In this document: piece after piece, positions 55,058 to 64,000 of the stretch | Layout: the number at the start of each line of letters is the position of its first letter | How positions within the stretch are numbered: the stretch's first letter is position 1 | Assembly: GCA_019925095.2 (NCBI GenBank) | Contig: CM034397.1 | Location: 7,707,763-7,771,762, forward strand | Direction: 5' to 3' | DNA from: Dendrolimus kikuchii | Lineage: Eukaryota; Arthropoda; Insecta; Lepidoptera; Lasiocampidae | DNA: 64,000 nucleotides | Notes under the pieces: generated by a model | Seen by the model: the letters and a program-made list of their open reading frames with translations, nothing else | What the model was told of the DNA's origin: nothing | The model's database searches: none | Position numbers and translations under genes: made by a program

Positions 55058-56336
55058 CGTGGGACACTCAAAGTCTTGCAAAAATAAAAATGTTCTATAA
55101 GTAAATATTTTTTTATTAAAACTTTTCAAAGTACTCCGCACCAGCCTCTATACAAAGTTTCATGCGTCTGAACCAGTTTTCGAAAAACTTTTTCCAATCC
55201 ACCGTAGAAACCTCGTTTACAGTTTGCTCGAACGCTGACAACGCATCTTCCGGCGACGAAAATTGTATCCCTTTGAGCTGCTTTTTATTTTAGGGAATAA
55301 AAAGAAGTCCCACAGGTGCTAGGTCAGGGCTGTAAGGAGGGTAACCCAAGAGTTTGACCGGCGTGCTGTCCAGGAAGTCCCTCGTTTTGAGCGCGGTATG
55401 GGCGCGCGCGTTGTCGTGGTGGAGCAGTAGCCCACCGAGCCGTGTGTTTGGTCGCTTGTTGCTCTCAACAGAGAAAACTACTCCAAGCATTTGGTAGTAT
55501 ACCATTCAGTATTGATCCTTCTTTGCTTCCGTGAAGGAATTGACACCAAGTAGCCAGTTCAATTTAAAAAACTCGCGATCAAAATCTTCCCCCCGCTTCA
55601 CTTTGTTAGGCGTTGATTCATTTTGAATCACTCAAACCGTCCACTGCACTGCGTTTCTGGATCGTATTGATAAATTCAGGACTCATCACCTGTAATTATA
55701 TACACGTAAACACGCTGAGACGAACCAACTTCAAATTTGTTTATCATATCACTGTACCAACCACCCGGACCTCTTTCTGAGCATCGGTGAACTTGTGCGG
55801 CACCCAGCGTGAAACTATCCTCCTCACGTAAAGGTGCACATGTAGAATCTTGTGAAGGCTTCCCGATCCAATCTGCAGTACGTGCTGAATCTCTTGATAC
55901 GTAAGTCGCATATTGTCTTGGATTACATTTTTCACTGCTAGCACATTTTCTTTCGTAACAGCTGTCAAAGGGCGACCACTTCTTTCGTCATCCCCCAAAG
56001 TTAGTCAACCGCACTTGAATATGTTGTACCAACGATATACGGCTGCCTTAGAAGGGCCTTCATCTATGAATGCCATTTGAAGTCTATCGTACGATTCATC
56101 CGGTTTCAGGCGACACTTGAAATCGTAAAAAATCATAGCGCGAAAATGTTCCCGGCGCAGATCCATTTTTCAATGAGACACAATAATTTAAATTATCTCG
56201 CAAACAATGTGCAGGGAAATATTGAAATTGGAACCTATTTATTTTTAGTTATAAATAATCATATTTTCAAAATAGATTATAACTGGCCAGTCTCATACCT
56301 AAAAACTTTTTTGCCAATACTTTTTGAGTGGCCTGG
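55058..56336 (-). mobile_element. mariner element inserted in the LINE stub
   Basis: 1,279 bp flanked by TA (55056-55057, 56337-56338). The left end CGTGGGACACTCAAAGTCTT and the right end, as reverse complement, CCAGGCCACTCAAAAAGTAT are inverted. The transposase is on the minus strand. Confidence 0.88.
55115..56166 (-). pseudogene. mariner transposase, broken
   Basis: The Met at 56166 opens MDLRREHFRAMIFYDFKCRL. A stop just before GDDERSGRPLTAVTKENVLA follows, then WVPHKFTDAQKEVRV. Frames are then scrambled across 55745-55505. The catalytic region LLLHHDNARAHTALKTRDFL and YPPYSPDLAP is clear, but the usual C-D-F after it is disturbed by an indel (VGLLFIP). The end ...GAEYFEKF and a stop lies at 55115. 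Several stops and frame breaks make it non-functional. Confidence 0.85.
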
Positions 56337-56470
56337 TATGTCAGAATAGAGGAGTGTGGGAGGACAAGACATATTGTGCCGACCCCAAATAATTGGAGTA
56401 AGGTGAAAGAAAAGAGATTGAGTGAAACTAGCTTAGAGTCTTAGAGTATTTAGAAAACTATTATAAGTAC

Positions 56471-56706
56471 TTTTTTTTTAATTGCAGTAGATCAGCAGAC
56501 AGGCAGACGGCCTAGTTGATGGAAAGCAGTTACCATCGCCTATGGACATTTGCAATACCAAAGATGCTACAAACGCGCTGCTGCTCTCTTAAGGGAAACT
56601 GGAACCTGGTCACTAATGCCGGAACAGAACTCAAGTTTGTTATGGCGACATACTTTAGACCAGGGGTGGTAGCCATCCAGTCGGGCAAATGCCCTACCAC
56701 CTGGCA
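56471..56706 (-). repeat. copy of repeat family A
   Basis: The poly(T) at 56471-56479 is the A tail on the other strand. The body matches 44380-44600 in reverse, to CCCTACCACCTGGC. Confidence 0.8.
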
Positions 56707-57789
56707 ACTTACTCATTTACTTACATACAATAACGTATTTATTTTATCTTAAAATGTTAATAGGCATATTTTGAAAAAATAGAAGGACAGACAGAGGATG
56801 GCCATAATATTTTTTAAAAATAAAAACTGATGTGGTACCAATGTGTTGCTGGCCTCGAAGGAATCTTATGAAACACCCGTATTGTCGCGCTGTTGAAAAA
56901 CCTAAGATGGGAGCTCATGCCAAATTAAAATTTCAATAAGTATTTCTAAATATGTAGGTACCTACTAATAGATCTATACTACATCGTCTGTCCTTAACAT
57001 TGTAATAAAATATAGAAAATGTTTTGCGATGGTACATATCTATACATATACCTATAAACGTTAATAGTCGATATCATAAGACGACTACTACTACTACTAC
57101 TACTGCAGTCACATCCTTAATAGGTATATTCCCTAAAAAGCGTGTATTGTTGTTTTAGATTGAAAAATGATTGTGATTAATCAACAACGCCAACAATAAG
57201 AGCTGGCGATTAGGGTCGCGAACCCCTTAATATTCATTAGACCTCCCCTAATTACGGCTTCGTGCGGGCAGTACAGCGTCCCGAGATCAACACACCTGAC
57301 TTGTTCGTATTCCAGGTTTTGTTTCCAATACCTTTTGTTGAAATAAATATTGATATTGTGAGACTGACGCTTCGATGAGTTCCTATTGAACACAATGGTT
57401 CTTATAGAAATATCGAAGTGAAATTGTTTTCTTTTATTTTCCAATGAGCACCGAGAATGTGGAAGATCGGTATAAGTAACTTTTAAACACGTCGCATTAT
57501 TTTTGTCGAAAAATAAATAAGACTGCAATAACTTAATAAGTATAATACCTATTATGGAATGTTTGATTGTAACAATAGTTCCTTAACAACTTTTTTGAAC
57601 AAAATATTTCTTTTCCATACATTAATTAAACATCAAATTGCGCCGGTCATATGAGCGCACTTTATTTGAACGCCATTAATGTTTACCCATTGACTGATTT
57701 GTTTACCCATTGATGGGTTACCTAATGAATTCGCTAGCGAAAATAGAATAGTTTTTATTTTGTCCACTTAAGTAGAATTAATGATCAAA
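56707..57789. other. AT-rich stretch, no gene recognised
   Basis: Contains (ACT)8 near 57086-57109. The minus frame of 115 codons at 57181-57528 has no motif I recognise and is not called. Confidence 0.4.
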
Positions 57790-57970
57790 TTGATCGTGTA
57801 CTAGCAGAAGGTGATGTCAGGAGATTAAGAACAGACGAGCGTGCATGACAAGAGTTATGAATGTCAAAGAAGCAAGTGAGGTGTGTAAGAATAAGCCTAA
57901 ATGGCGCTCTGTTGTTCGTGCCTACCCCGCAAGGGAACTGGCGTGAAGTTATGTATGTATGTATGTATAA
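57790..57970 (+). pseudogene. LINE C-terminal stub, family T, fullest copy
   Basis: The frame EGDVRRLRTDERA is followed by a one-base shift, then MTRVMNVKEASEVCKNKPKW, RSVVRAYPARELA, a stop, and (TATG)4 (57950-57969). It shows that the five family T copies are the 3' end of one non-LTR retrotransposon whose tail is a TATG repeat. The others are at 10231, 20887, 27903 and 31861. Confidence 0.75.
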
Positions 57971-59149
57971 TTAGTTCCTGGACAAAATATACGACTTTAA
58001 ATATTTTAAAGTGTTTTGAGCACTTTCTTCTACTTTTATTGACAATGATTAATGTCTTTGTTATTATTTCATTTGTTGTTTAGTCTTTGATAGCCTTTGG
58101 TTTAGTAGTTTAAGTGGACTACTTAATTCACTGGAATTTAGAGGCCCTGAACCCGTTTTCATTACTCTGGTCTGTGTATCGAGTTAGTAATATTTGCTTT
58201 GATTGTAATAATTTTATGTCACTGTGTTTGAGTTATAGAGAGTAACCAATAAATGAACTATCTATGCGGAGGGAAGACCATATTTTTGCCGCATGTACCT
58301 TCTAGATCCTGCCTTAAAATCAGGTGCTACAATAAAATCAATTTTCAGCAATGTCTTAAACCCTTCCGGTAAATCTGTTTCGGATGACTGCAAACCCGAT
58401 TAAATTCGATATGAAACGTGTATGATATAAATTGCTACTAATATAAATCGAAATGTTACGTTTCCAGACGAGCGCCCATGATTGCGGATCTGCACACGTG
58501 TCCACTCCCACGCATGGGTATTGTCCTATTGTTGTCATACGAAAATGTGTAAAGCATCCCTAATGACCGTAATAATATTAATATGTACCTAACCACTGAC
58601 AAATCTCATACGACTGATATGAGTAGTTGTATTATTGAAGAGGGTTCTTGAAAGAGCTTGACGTGATTGACCAATTGTATTCACAAAAGTAGTAAGTATG
58701 TAAATAATACCATAAAATCTTAGGATTGTAAAATTTCCAAATGTTCTGAAATTCAACAAATTTTATAAAAGGAGTTATTGAGTACAGAAGGACATTATGT
58801 AATTAAATTTCTTTATTCACTAATCATTGCCCAATTATTATTACGTCACACGAATTTCATGATTTCTGACCCTTCGTCAAATTCGTGAGACTTCGCGCTC
58901 CCTAGTGTGAAATCACATACTTTGCAATTGCTCATCAAGAAATTATTAAATTAAAACACCAGTTCCGTAATTAGCTTAAATAAATTAGATTTTTGAATGT
59001 GACGTCACGAAATTTAGGACCCTTTCCACCCCCTGTAACACAATGTCACATCTCGTCGACGCCCCGTTAACATGTGACGTAGTTTAGAGATGCCTCTAAT
59101 TGTCGCTTGCTTACCTGGCGCACTCAGAAAGCATAAAGATCAATTATAT
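57971..59149. other. AT-rich stretch, no gene recognised
   Basis: Nothing supported; the minus frame at 58356-58538 has no motif. Confidence 0.4.
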
Positions 59150-60090
59150 TTATAGTAGAGTTTACCCCGCGGCTGCGCCGCGGGTTAACCTCTAGTTCCT
59201 GCTTCTTGTTTTAAGAGCAGGCGTTAATACAGGTTACATTGTACAACATTTTTATGTTAGTGCCATTTGCACCCAGAAAATTCACTTAATTTTATATCGC
59301 AAACTATATCCGATCTCCTGGTATGAGTATATATGTCCATTTTCGGCATTAAAACTACATTTAAACAAACTTACAATAAAAACGATCAAGAATTCCCAGT
59401 TTTTGCGTGAAAGCTTAACAAAAAGACATATCGAATTGCTATCGCATTTTTATAGACGATGAATTTTTATATCTATAAACTTGAGAAATGATTGGTCTCA
59501 TCCATACTTTCATCCTCTATTTTGAACCGTCCTAGTTTTATTTATCTATCCCCCGTCAATGAAAACTACAAAAAGAGCTAAAAGGACAAAAAGAGCAAAA
59601 GGAGAAAAAAGATCAAAATGGACAAAAAGGGCAAAAAGAGCAAAAAGCGCAAAATAGTCAATAAGGACAAAAAGAGCAAAATGGACAAAAAGGACAAAAT
59701 AATCAAAATGACGAAAATGGCAAATCACAAAACCAACCAAAACCTATCCCACTTTTGGGATAACCTTGACATAAATCTATCCCAAAATCTATCCCATTAT
59801 CCGGGATAAAAAATATCCCTTGTCCACCTTCGGTATGAAAATTACATATATACCGATTTTCAGCCAAATCGGTCCAGTAGTTTTCCGTAAAAGCATAACA
59901 AACAAACAGACAAATATATTTTTATCCCGGAAACTATCCCATTTTTCGGGATAAAAAGTATCCTATGTTCATCCTCGGCATCGAAAATATATATATACTG
60001 AGTTTCAGCCAAATCAGTCCAGTAGTTTTTCCGCGAAAACGTAACAGACAGACGAGAGTTACTTTCGCATTTATAATATTAATAGGGATA
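59150..60090 (-). mobile_element. Helitron-like non-autonomous repeat, fullest copy
   Basis: On the minus strand it begins TCCCTATTAATATTATAAAT (60090) and runs through two copies of a block with ACTACTGGAC and TTTGGCTGAAA. A nonamer minisatellite (59560-59720) follows, then a tail ending in a strong palindrome (59166-59205; CCCGCGGC / GCCGCGGG with TAGAG arms). Head and terminal hairpin suit a Helitron; the exact 3' CTRR is unclear (CTAC here). It is homologous to 7667-9430. Confidence 0.6.
59560..59720. repeat. nonamer minisatellite, TTTTGTCCT type
   Basis: About sixteen 9-mers such as TTTTGCTCT, TTTTGTCCA, TTTTGTCCT (minus strand). On the plus strand the same block reads as a Lys-rich frame (KKGKKSKKRKIVNKDKKSKM), a by-product of the repeat. 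Confidence 0.85.
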
Positions 60091-61484
60091 GAAATTATAA
60101 GGTTCTAGAGATGAGAAAAAACCCGACAACATTTGTGTCTTACGTCAGTTCATACGAACTGACCACTTTTATATAACTATATACTTTCTTTTTGGTATCA
60201 ATATGCTACAGAATAATAAAATTGTTGTATGTCCTTCATAATTTACCATTTACTCGGATGTCAACTGACGTTGCGTTAATTGACAGTAACGGTGGTTTTT
60301 CTTCTTAAAAAGAACTAGAATTTTAATTTTAGGTTTAAGATTGACTTATTGATGCAAAATTCAAAAAAAAGATTGATGCGATTGAATCACGGTCACAACC
60401 GTGACCAACTCCGATTAATGACATTGTGTAAATTTACCTGTAACTTCAGCAACATAATTATAACAATTGAAAGCGGCATAAATGCAAATTACATTCAGAT
60501 TCATGGAGCGTAATTCGTAATAGTTATTAGAGTTGAACAATGGGTAGATTTTATAACGGAGGCGGAACAGTGCCGGCAATTTTCACATAAGAACGGCTCT
60601 GAATGGATCGCGGCTCGTTTCTATTGAGAGGCGTCGAAACGTGGCGGTATAATCGCATCAACTTGGTGCGGTAACAGCACCGGCAGCTCACTCCAACGCC
60701 GGCGCTGAAGCCTCGTCACAACTTCCAACTGAAAGCTTTTTCACCGACGCGACAAACCATTATGATTCTATTTTCATGGCAATAAGAACCCCCACAGTAA
60801 ATGGTTTTCACAGTAATAAGCTTAAATGAAAATTGTATATAAATTATTAGTACTGAATCGTTTTCATTATTTAATGTTTTGTTATAAGGTTTTATTTAGA
60901 ATATTAAATTAAAGCCTTTCTGTTAAAAGAGTTTAAAAAACGTTTTGAGCTTAAAGACAAATACCTGTAATAGAATGATAAAGACTGTGCTAAATTAGCA
61001 CAGTCTTTATCTTAGCACTGCTAATATTACATAGTTAAAAAATGAAGCTTCATACAATGCTAAAACCATAGCTGGGCACCGTTAATCAAATAGTTAACTT
61101 CGTTAATCGCTAATCCGTTACTGAAAAAGTTAACTTCGTTAAAAGTTAAAGTGTTACATTTTAGAAAATTTAACGCTAGTTAACGTTAATCATTAATCCG
61201 TTAACACGTGATAAAAATTGCATCTTCTTATAAAAACTGTTGGTTCTGGAAGTTAACAGGTTAGAAACAAAAAAAAGACGGGTATAATTATTGGAGTGTA
61301 GTGTATATAGGCATGTTGACAAACAATGTTTTTTCATTCATTTGGATTAAGGTTGAAAAATTATTTTATTAAGACAGACTAATTAGACGAACTAATTGTA
61401 AGACGATTTGATAGTAATATAATGACCAATTGTTATTTAGACGAATTGCTACATAGACCACTTACATCTTAGAAATGATTCGTT
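60091..61484. other. AT-rich stretch with a G+C island, a hairpin and a TTAAC-rich block
   Basis: 60540-60740 is G+C-rich (CACCGGCAGCTCACTCCAAC, GCCGGCGCTGAAGC) without a convincing frame. 60977-61011 is a perfect 16-bp hairpin with a 3-nt loop (GATAAAGACTGTGCTA). 61070-61225 is dense in GTTAAC/TTAACG motifs after CTGGGCACCG, repeat-like. No gene is seen. Confidence 0.4.
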
Positions 61485-61850
61485 TATCCTAGGTTTGACC
61501 AAGGTCTTTCGACAAAATCTAAAATAAATTCCAATTTCGGCCTTTGACTAAAGTATTTTTAGGCAAATATAGAAGTACCTAACTTCTTAGTCAAACGTCG
61601 AACGTAAAATAATCTGTTTCGGACTTTGTCTGGTCGATCCCAGAAGCGACTAAGGCAGACTCGGTCAAACGTCGATTCATACATATTTAAGGATTGTATA
61701 AATTAGTCTCTCATAGGATAGACAAAAATTCGTTAGTAAAAGGCAGAAAAAAGCATTTATTTGGGTTTTGACTAACACTTTATGTCCGAACTGAGGAGCG
61801 CCAGAGCTTCGATGTTTGACTATAACATATACACTAATGTGGCTATGCGT
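61485..61850. mobile_element. MITE related to the copy at 10447
   Basis: The right end TTTGACTATAACATATACAC and interior (GCCAGAGCTTCGATG, TTCGTTAGTAAAAGGCAG) match 10447-10640 in reverse. The left limit is approximate. Confidence 0.55.
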
Positions 61851-62499
61851 TAACGTTATTTTGTAATGATTTAAATAAAATGTATACGGCCACAGCCTAG
61901 ATCTTTAAAAATCACGCAGATGAAGCCTCAGCATCTCAAAACCCGATATCGAAGCCTAATTAGAAATATAGCTTGGTTCTTTTGTTTTTTAGTTGATTGG
62001 ACTTTTCTTCTAAACTTCGTGATCATAAATATCGATGTTGATAGCTATCCCTGCAGTTTACGTAAAGAATAAAATAAGCTTTAAAGTATAACAAAATTTA
62101 ATTAATAATATTATTCCAGTACGTCGTTTCAATGAGAGTTCATATCTATTGAAATATCTGTAAAAAATACAATATTGCGTATTCCTTTTGAATGTTACAA
62201 AGAAATGTCCAGCAAAGGAGTTGTGTGAAAGGATTAGGGCGAGCTCTGCGAACGACTGGCTTATCTTAGGGACATCCACTATTATATTCAAATATTTTTC
62301 TTGTGATTTTCTTTTAAAAGAGACGAGACGTGGGCGACGAAAAAGTTATAATAGATATCTTTGATCTTCAGAATCTTACCGCGAAGAAAATTTAAAAAAG
62401 ATATCTATTAGATTAAATAAATATCAGTATAACGCTTATAATAACGCTTATTTTGAATATTGTACGTCTTCAGAGGTCATACATACAAATTTTTAAAAG
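61851..62499. other. AT-rich stretch, no gene recognised
   Basis: The minus frame at 62058-62291 has no motif. Confidence 0.4.
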
Positions 62500-62585
62500 A
62501 CGGCCTCTGTGGTTGAGCGGTCTAAGCCTTTGCCGGCCGACCTCGCTACAACACAGAGGTGCGGGTCCGATTCCTGGCATGCTAA
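62500..62585 (+). repeat. tRNA-derived SINE head
   Basis: CTGTGGTTGAGCGGTCTAAG (A box), CACAGAGGTGC, and GGGTCCGATTCCTGGCATG (B box). Shares CCTTTGCCGGCC and CAGAGG with the copy at 51085. Confidence 0.65.
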
Positions 62586-63235
62586 ATATTGTAAACGATC
62601 TTCCCATATTTATTACAATGACTTTTTAAATAATAACAGAAATTTGGTTGTATTCTACCCATAGTTCCTCGAGACGAAGAAGTAGTAGAATCAAAAAGTA
62701 GAATACTGAGCCTAGTTCACCATCTTCTATGGGTAAGGTGCCCAGAAGGCTGGATACGTTTCCTCGCTGTGTTGCCATGTTGATCCGTTGTCCGAACTAG
62801 GCACCAGCCCTCTGACCACCCGAAGAGTCAATGAGTCGTTTTGATAAATTTTGGTAGAAGTTCAAGGCCTCAGGACCCCACGGTATAAGCGTTTCAACTG
62901 CAAACGGCACAAACATAATTCATAACTCTCATTGAGGGTTGCTTGCTTGCGCCGCTTGAGTGATTCAGCTAGTGTATCATCTATGATTCAGCTGTTTCCG
63001 TCGCCAAATACGCTGTTCTAGACGTGTTTGGCAAATGGGATGCGGCCAACGTGTACACACAGGTCACATCCCACACCAAAGGCTTGCGCGTCGCCAGGAA
63101 ACTAGAATCATTCCGTCATGTTTTCACCAGGGCAGGCAATTTTCCAGTCCAAACTTTATTTTTTTTCCAAAAAAGGTTGGACTCAACATCAACACGGATA
63201 AGACGGAGTATCTTCATATGAAGCGGTACAAAAAC
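62586..63235. other. probable interspersed repeat, unclassified
   Basis: Moderate G+C sequence with short frames on both strands (for example plus 63024-63221) that resemble no family I can name. Confidence 0.35.
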
Positions 63236-63830
63236 ACCCTTTTTTTATACAGGGGAAATCCGTTTGAGGACCGTGCGCCGCGCGAGGGAGAAAGGTCGCG
63301 GCGCGTGTGTGGGATTCGCCAGGTCGGCGTGGCACTAGCACCCATACGTTACGAGATGCTATTGCCACGCCGCGGTTAGGGATACCCACTAAAACCCCTG
63401 TCCGATCCCGAGCGTTCTTTGTCCGGGCTGTGGGCTCGCTCGCGCATTCACCACCAGCCCGGACGGAGGCCGGCCCTTTTGCGGGCTGGTCTCACCATTT
63501 TTAGCCGGAGATCTGGGTCTCTCCGGCTTCTCGGTTTTACCACGAGGTGAGAGGGGGCGCGCTTCCCTTCTCTCCGACCTTCATGTGCGGACGGGTCCGG
63601 TCTCCCCGCCGGTCGCCCGCACGGCCGTAGCGTACGGCGGCTGGAGGGGATCGTGGCGGACTGCTCCCTCTCCCGCTCCGCCGCCTCCTTCGTGGACATG
63701 ACTGTCTCGCAGAAGGAGGCGGCTGCGTCCCACGCATCGACGCTCCCGAACATGGCCTTCACCACGGCCGGGAGGAACAAATCCGTATCGTACAAAAACA
63801 CCCGCATTGCGTGCACAAACCGTCATGTTA
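63236..63830 (-). pseudogene. R1-type LINE 3' end (reverse-transcriptase C terminus and 3' UTR)
   Basis: The minus frame 63816-63448 includes LPAVVKAMFGSVDAWDAAAS and FCETVMSTKEAAEREREQS. 'FCE.VM..KEAAERERE' is typical of the C terminus of R1-clade lepidopteran LINEs. It is followed by a long G+C-rich 3' UTR and a short A-run (T-run at 63239-63247 on the plus strand). The G+C content is far above that of the flanks. 5'-truncated; an upstream part may continue towards 63870. Confidence 0.7.
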
Positions 63831-64000
63831 AAGATACACTGTATAAAGGTGCGAGTGTAGTGGAACACTTACAAGCCAATAGATGGTGCTGTGCAATAAT
63901 TGATGTCACAAACGTTGCCCGAAACATACAAAGAATATATACAAATTTTCAACTATAACAGATGGGCCTAGGCCTACGAGGAAAATCATTAGCCTCGCTG

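Larger units (their letters stand above)
54810..56405 (+). pseudogene. LINE reverse-transcriptase C-terminal stub, split by a mariner
   Basis: The part at 54810-55057 encodes WYGHVMRKDESHVTKRM, one stop, then GRPKNRWMDCVKDD and GVTEDV. The frame resumes at 56339 as CQNRGVWEDKTYCADPK and a stop (to 56392). If the mariner and one TA are ignored, the reading frame carries straight through the join. LINE ends of this type commonly finish ...ADPK. Confidence 0.85.

Noticed and set aside
57181..57528. 115-codon minus-strand frame
   Set aside because: No motif, no neighbours, composition like the surrounding DNA.
62500..62585. A functional tRNA gene
   Set aside because: A- and B-box-like parts are present, but the spacing and the acceptor stem do not form a proper tRNA, and a sister copy exists at 51085; it is a SINE head.

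Overview
The window is nuclear DNA of an insect, almost certainly a moth or butterfly. Three things point that way: two hnRNP A/B genes close in sequence to Drosophila Hrb98DE/Hrb87F, a Rough-type homeobox gene, and many repeats of kinds common in Lepidoptera (hairpin-ended Helitron-like repeats starting TAATATTATAAATGCG, maT and mariner elements, 3' stubs of several LINE families, tRNA-derived SINEs). Host genes are AT-rich, intron-rich and widely spaced. No bacterial gene, CRISPR array or operon was seen. The species cannot be named from sequence alone.

Layout. 1-11.3 kb: no host gene recognised; old repeats, a CpG-rich island at 4.4-4.8 kb, a (TA)32 tract, and a maT transposon inserted in a Helitron-like repeat. 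11.4-17.5 kb: a complete Ty3/gypsy-type LTR element (two 375-bp LTRs that look identical, CTAT target duplication, one uninterrupted gag-pol frame) inserted in the 3' end of a CR1-like LINE. 17.5-22 kb: LINE and Helitron remnants. 22.0-25.2 kb, minus strand: the first hnRNP A/B gene (five coding exons, 313 residues, probable intron in the 3' UTR). 25.2-30.2 kb: the divergent intergenic region, filled by a hAT-like repeat and a PIF/Harbinger element carrying a MADF-like frame. 30.2-36.9 kb, plus strand: the second hnRNP A/B gene (six coding exons, about 310 residues), whose introns hold a Helitron-like repeat, a 1.45-kb foldback palindrome, a broken mariner and a G+C-rich repeat. 37.1-42.0 kb, minus strand: a Ty1/copia element with an open 1,348-codon frame, inside a maT relic. 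42-48.8 kb: LINE stubs and two MITEs. 48.86-50.30 kb, minus strand: the last three exons of the homeobox gene rough (ro). 50.3-64 kb: repeats, including a LINE end split by a mariner exactly at a TA, and an R1-type LINE 3' end; this stretch probably includes upstream ro intron or regulatory DNA.

How the genes relate. The two hnRNP genes look like an inverted duplication. Both have a tiny first coding exon, then exons of exactly 224 and 245 nt with the same splice phases, then Gly-rich exons with an M9-like FG...PY segment, then a consensus donor a few bases past the stop codon. They should encode nuclear, shuttling RNA-binding proteins that act in splicing and mRNA transport. ro is an unrelated eye-patterning transcription factor. 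Everything else that codes belongs to mobile DNA. The nested insertions give a relative history: Helitron before maT, LINE before mariner, CR1-like LINE before gypsy, maT relic before copia.
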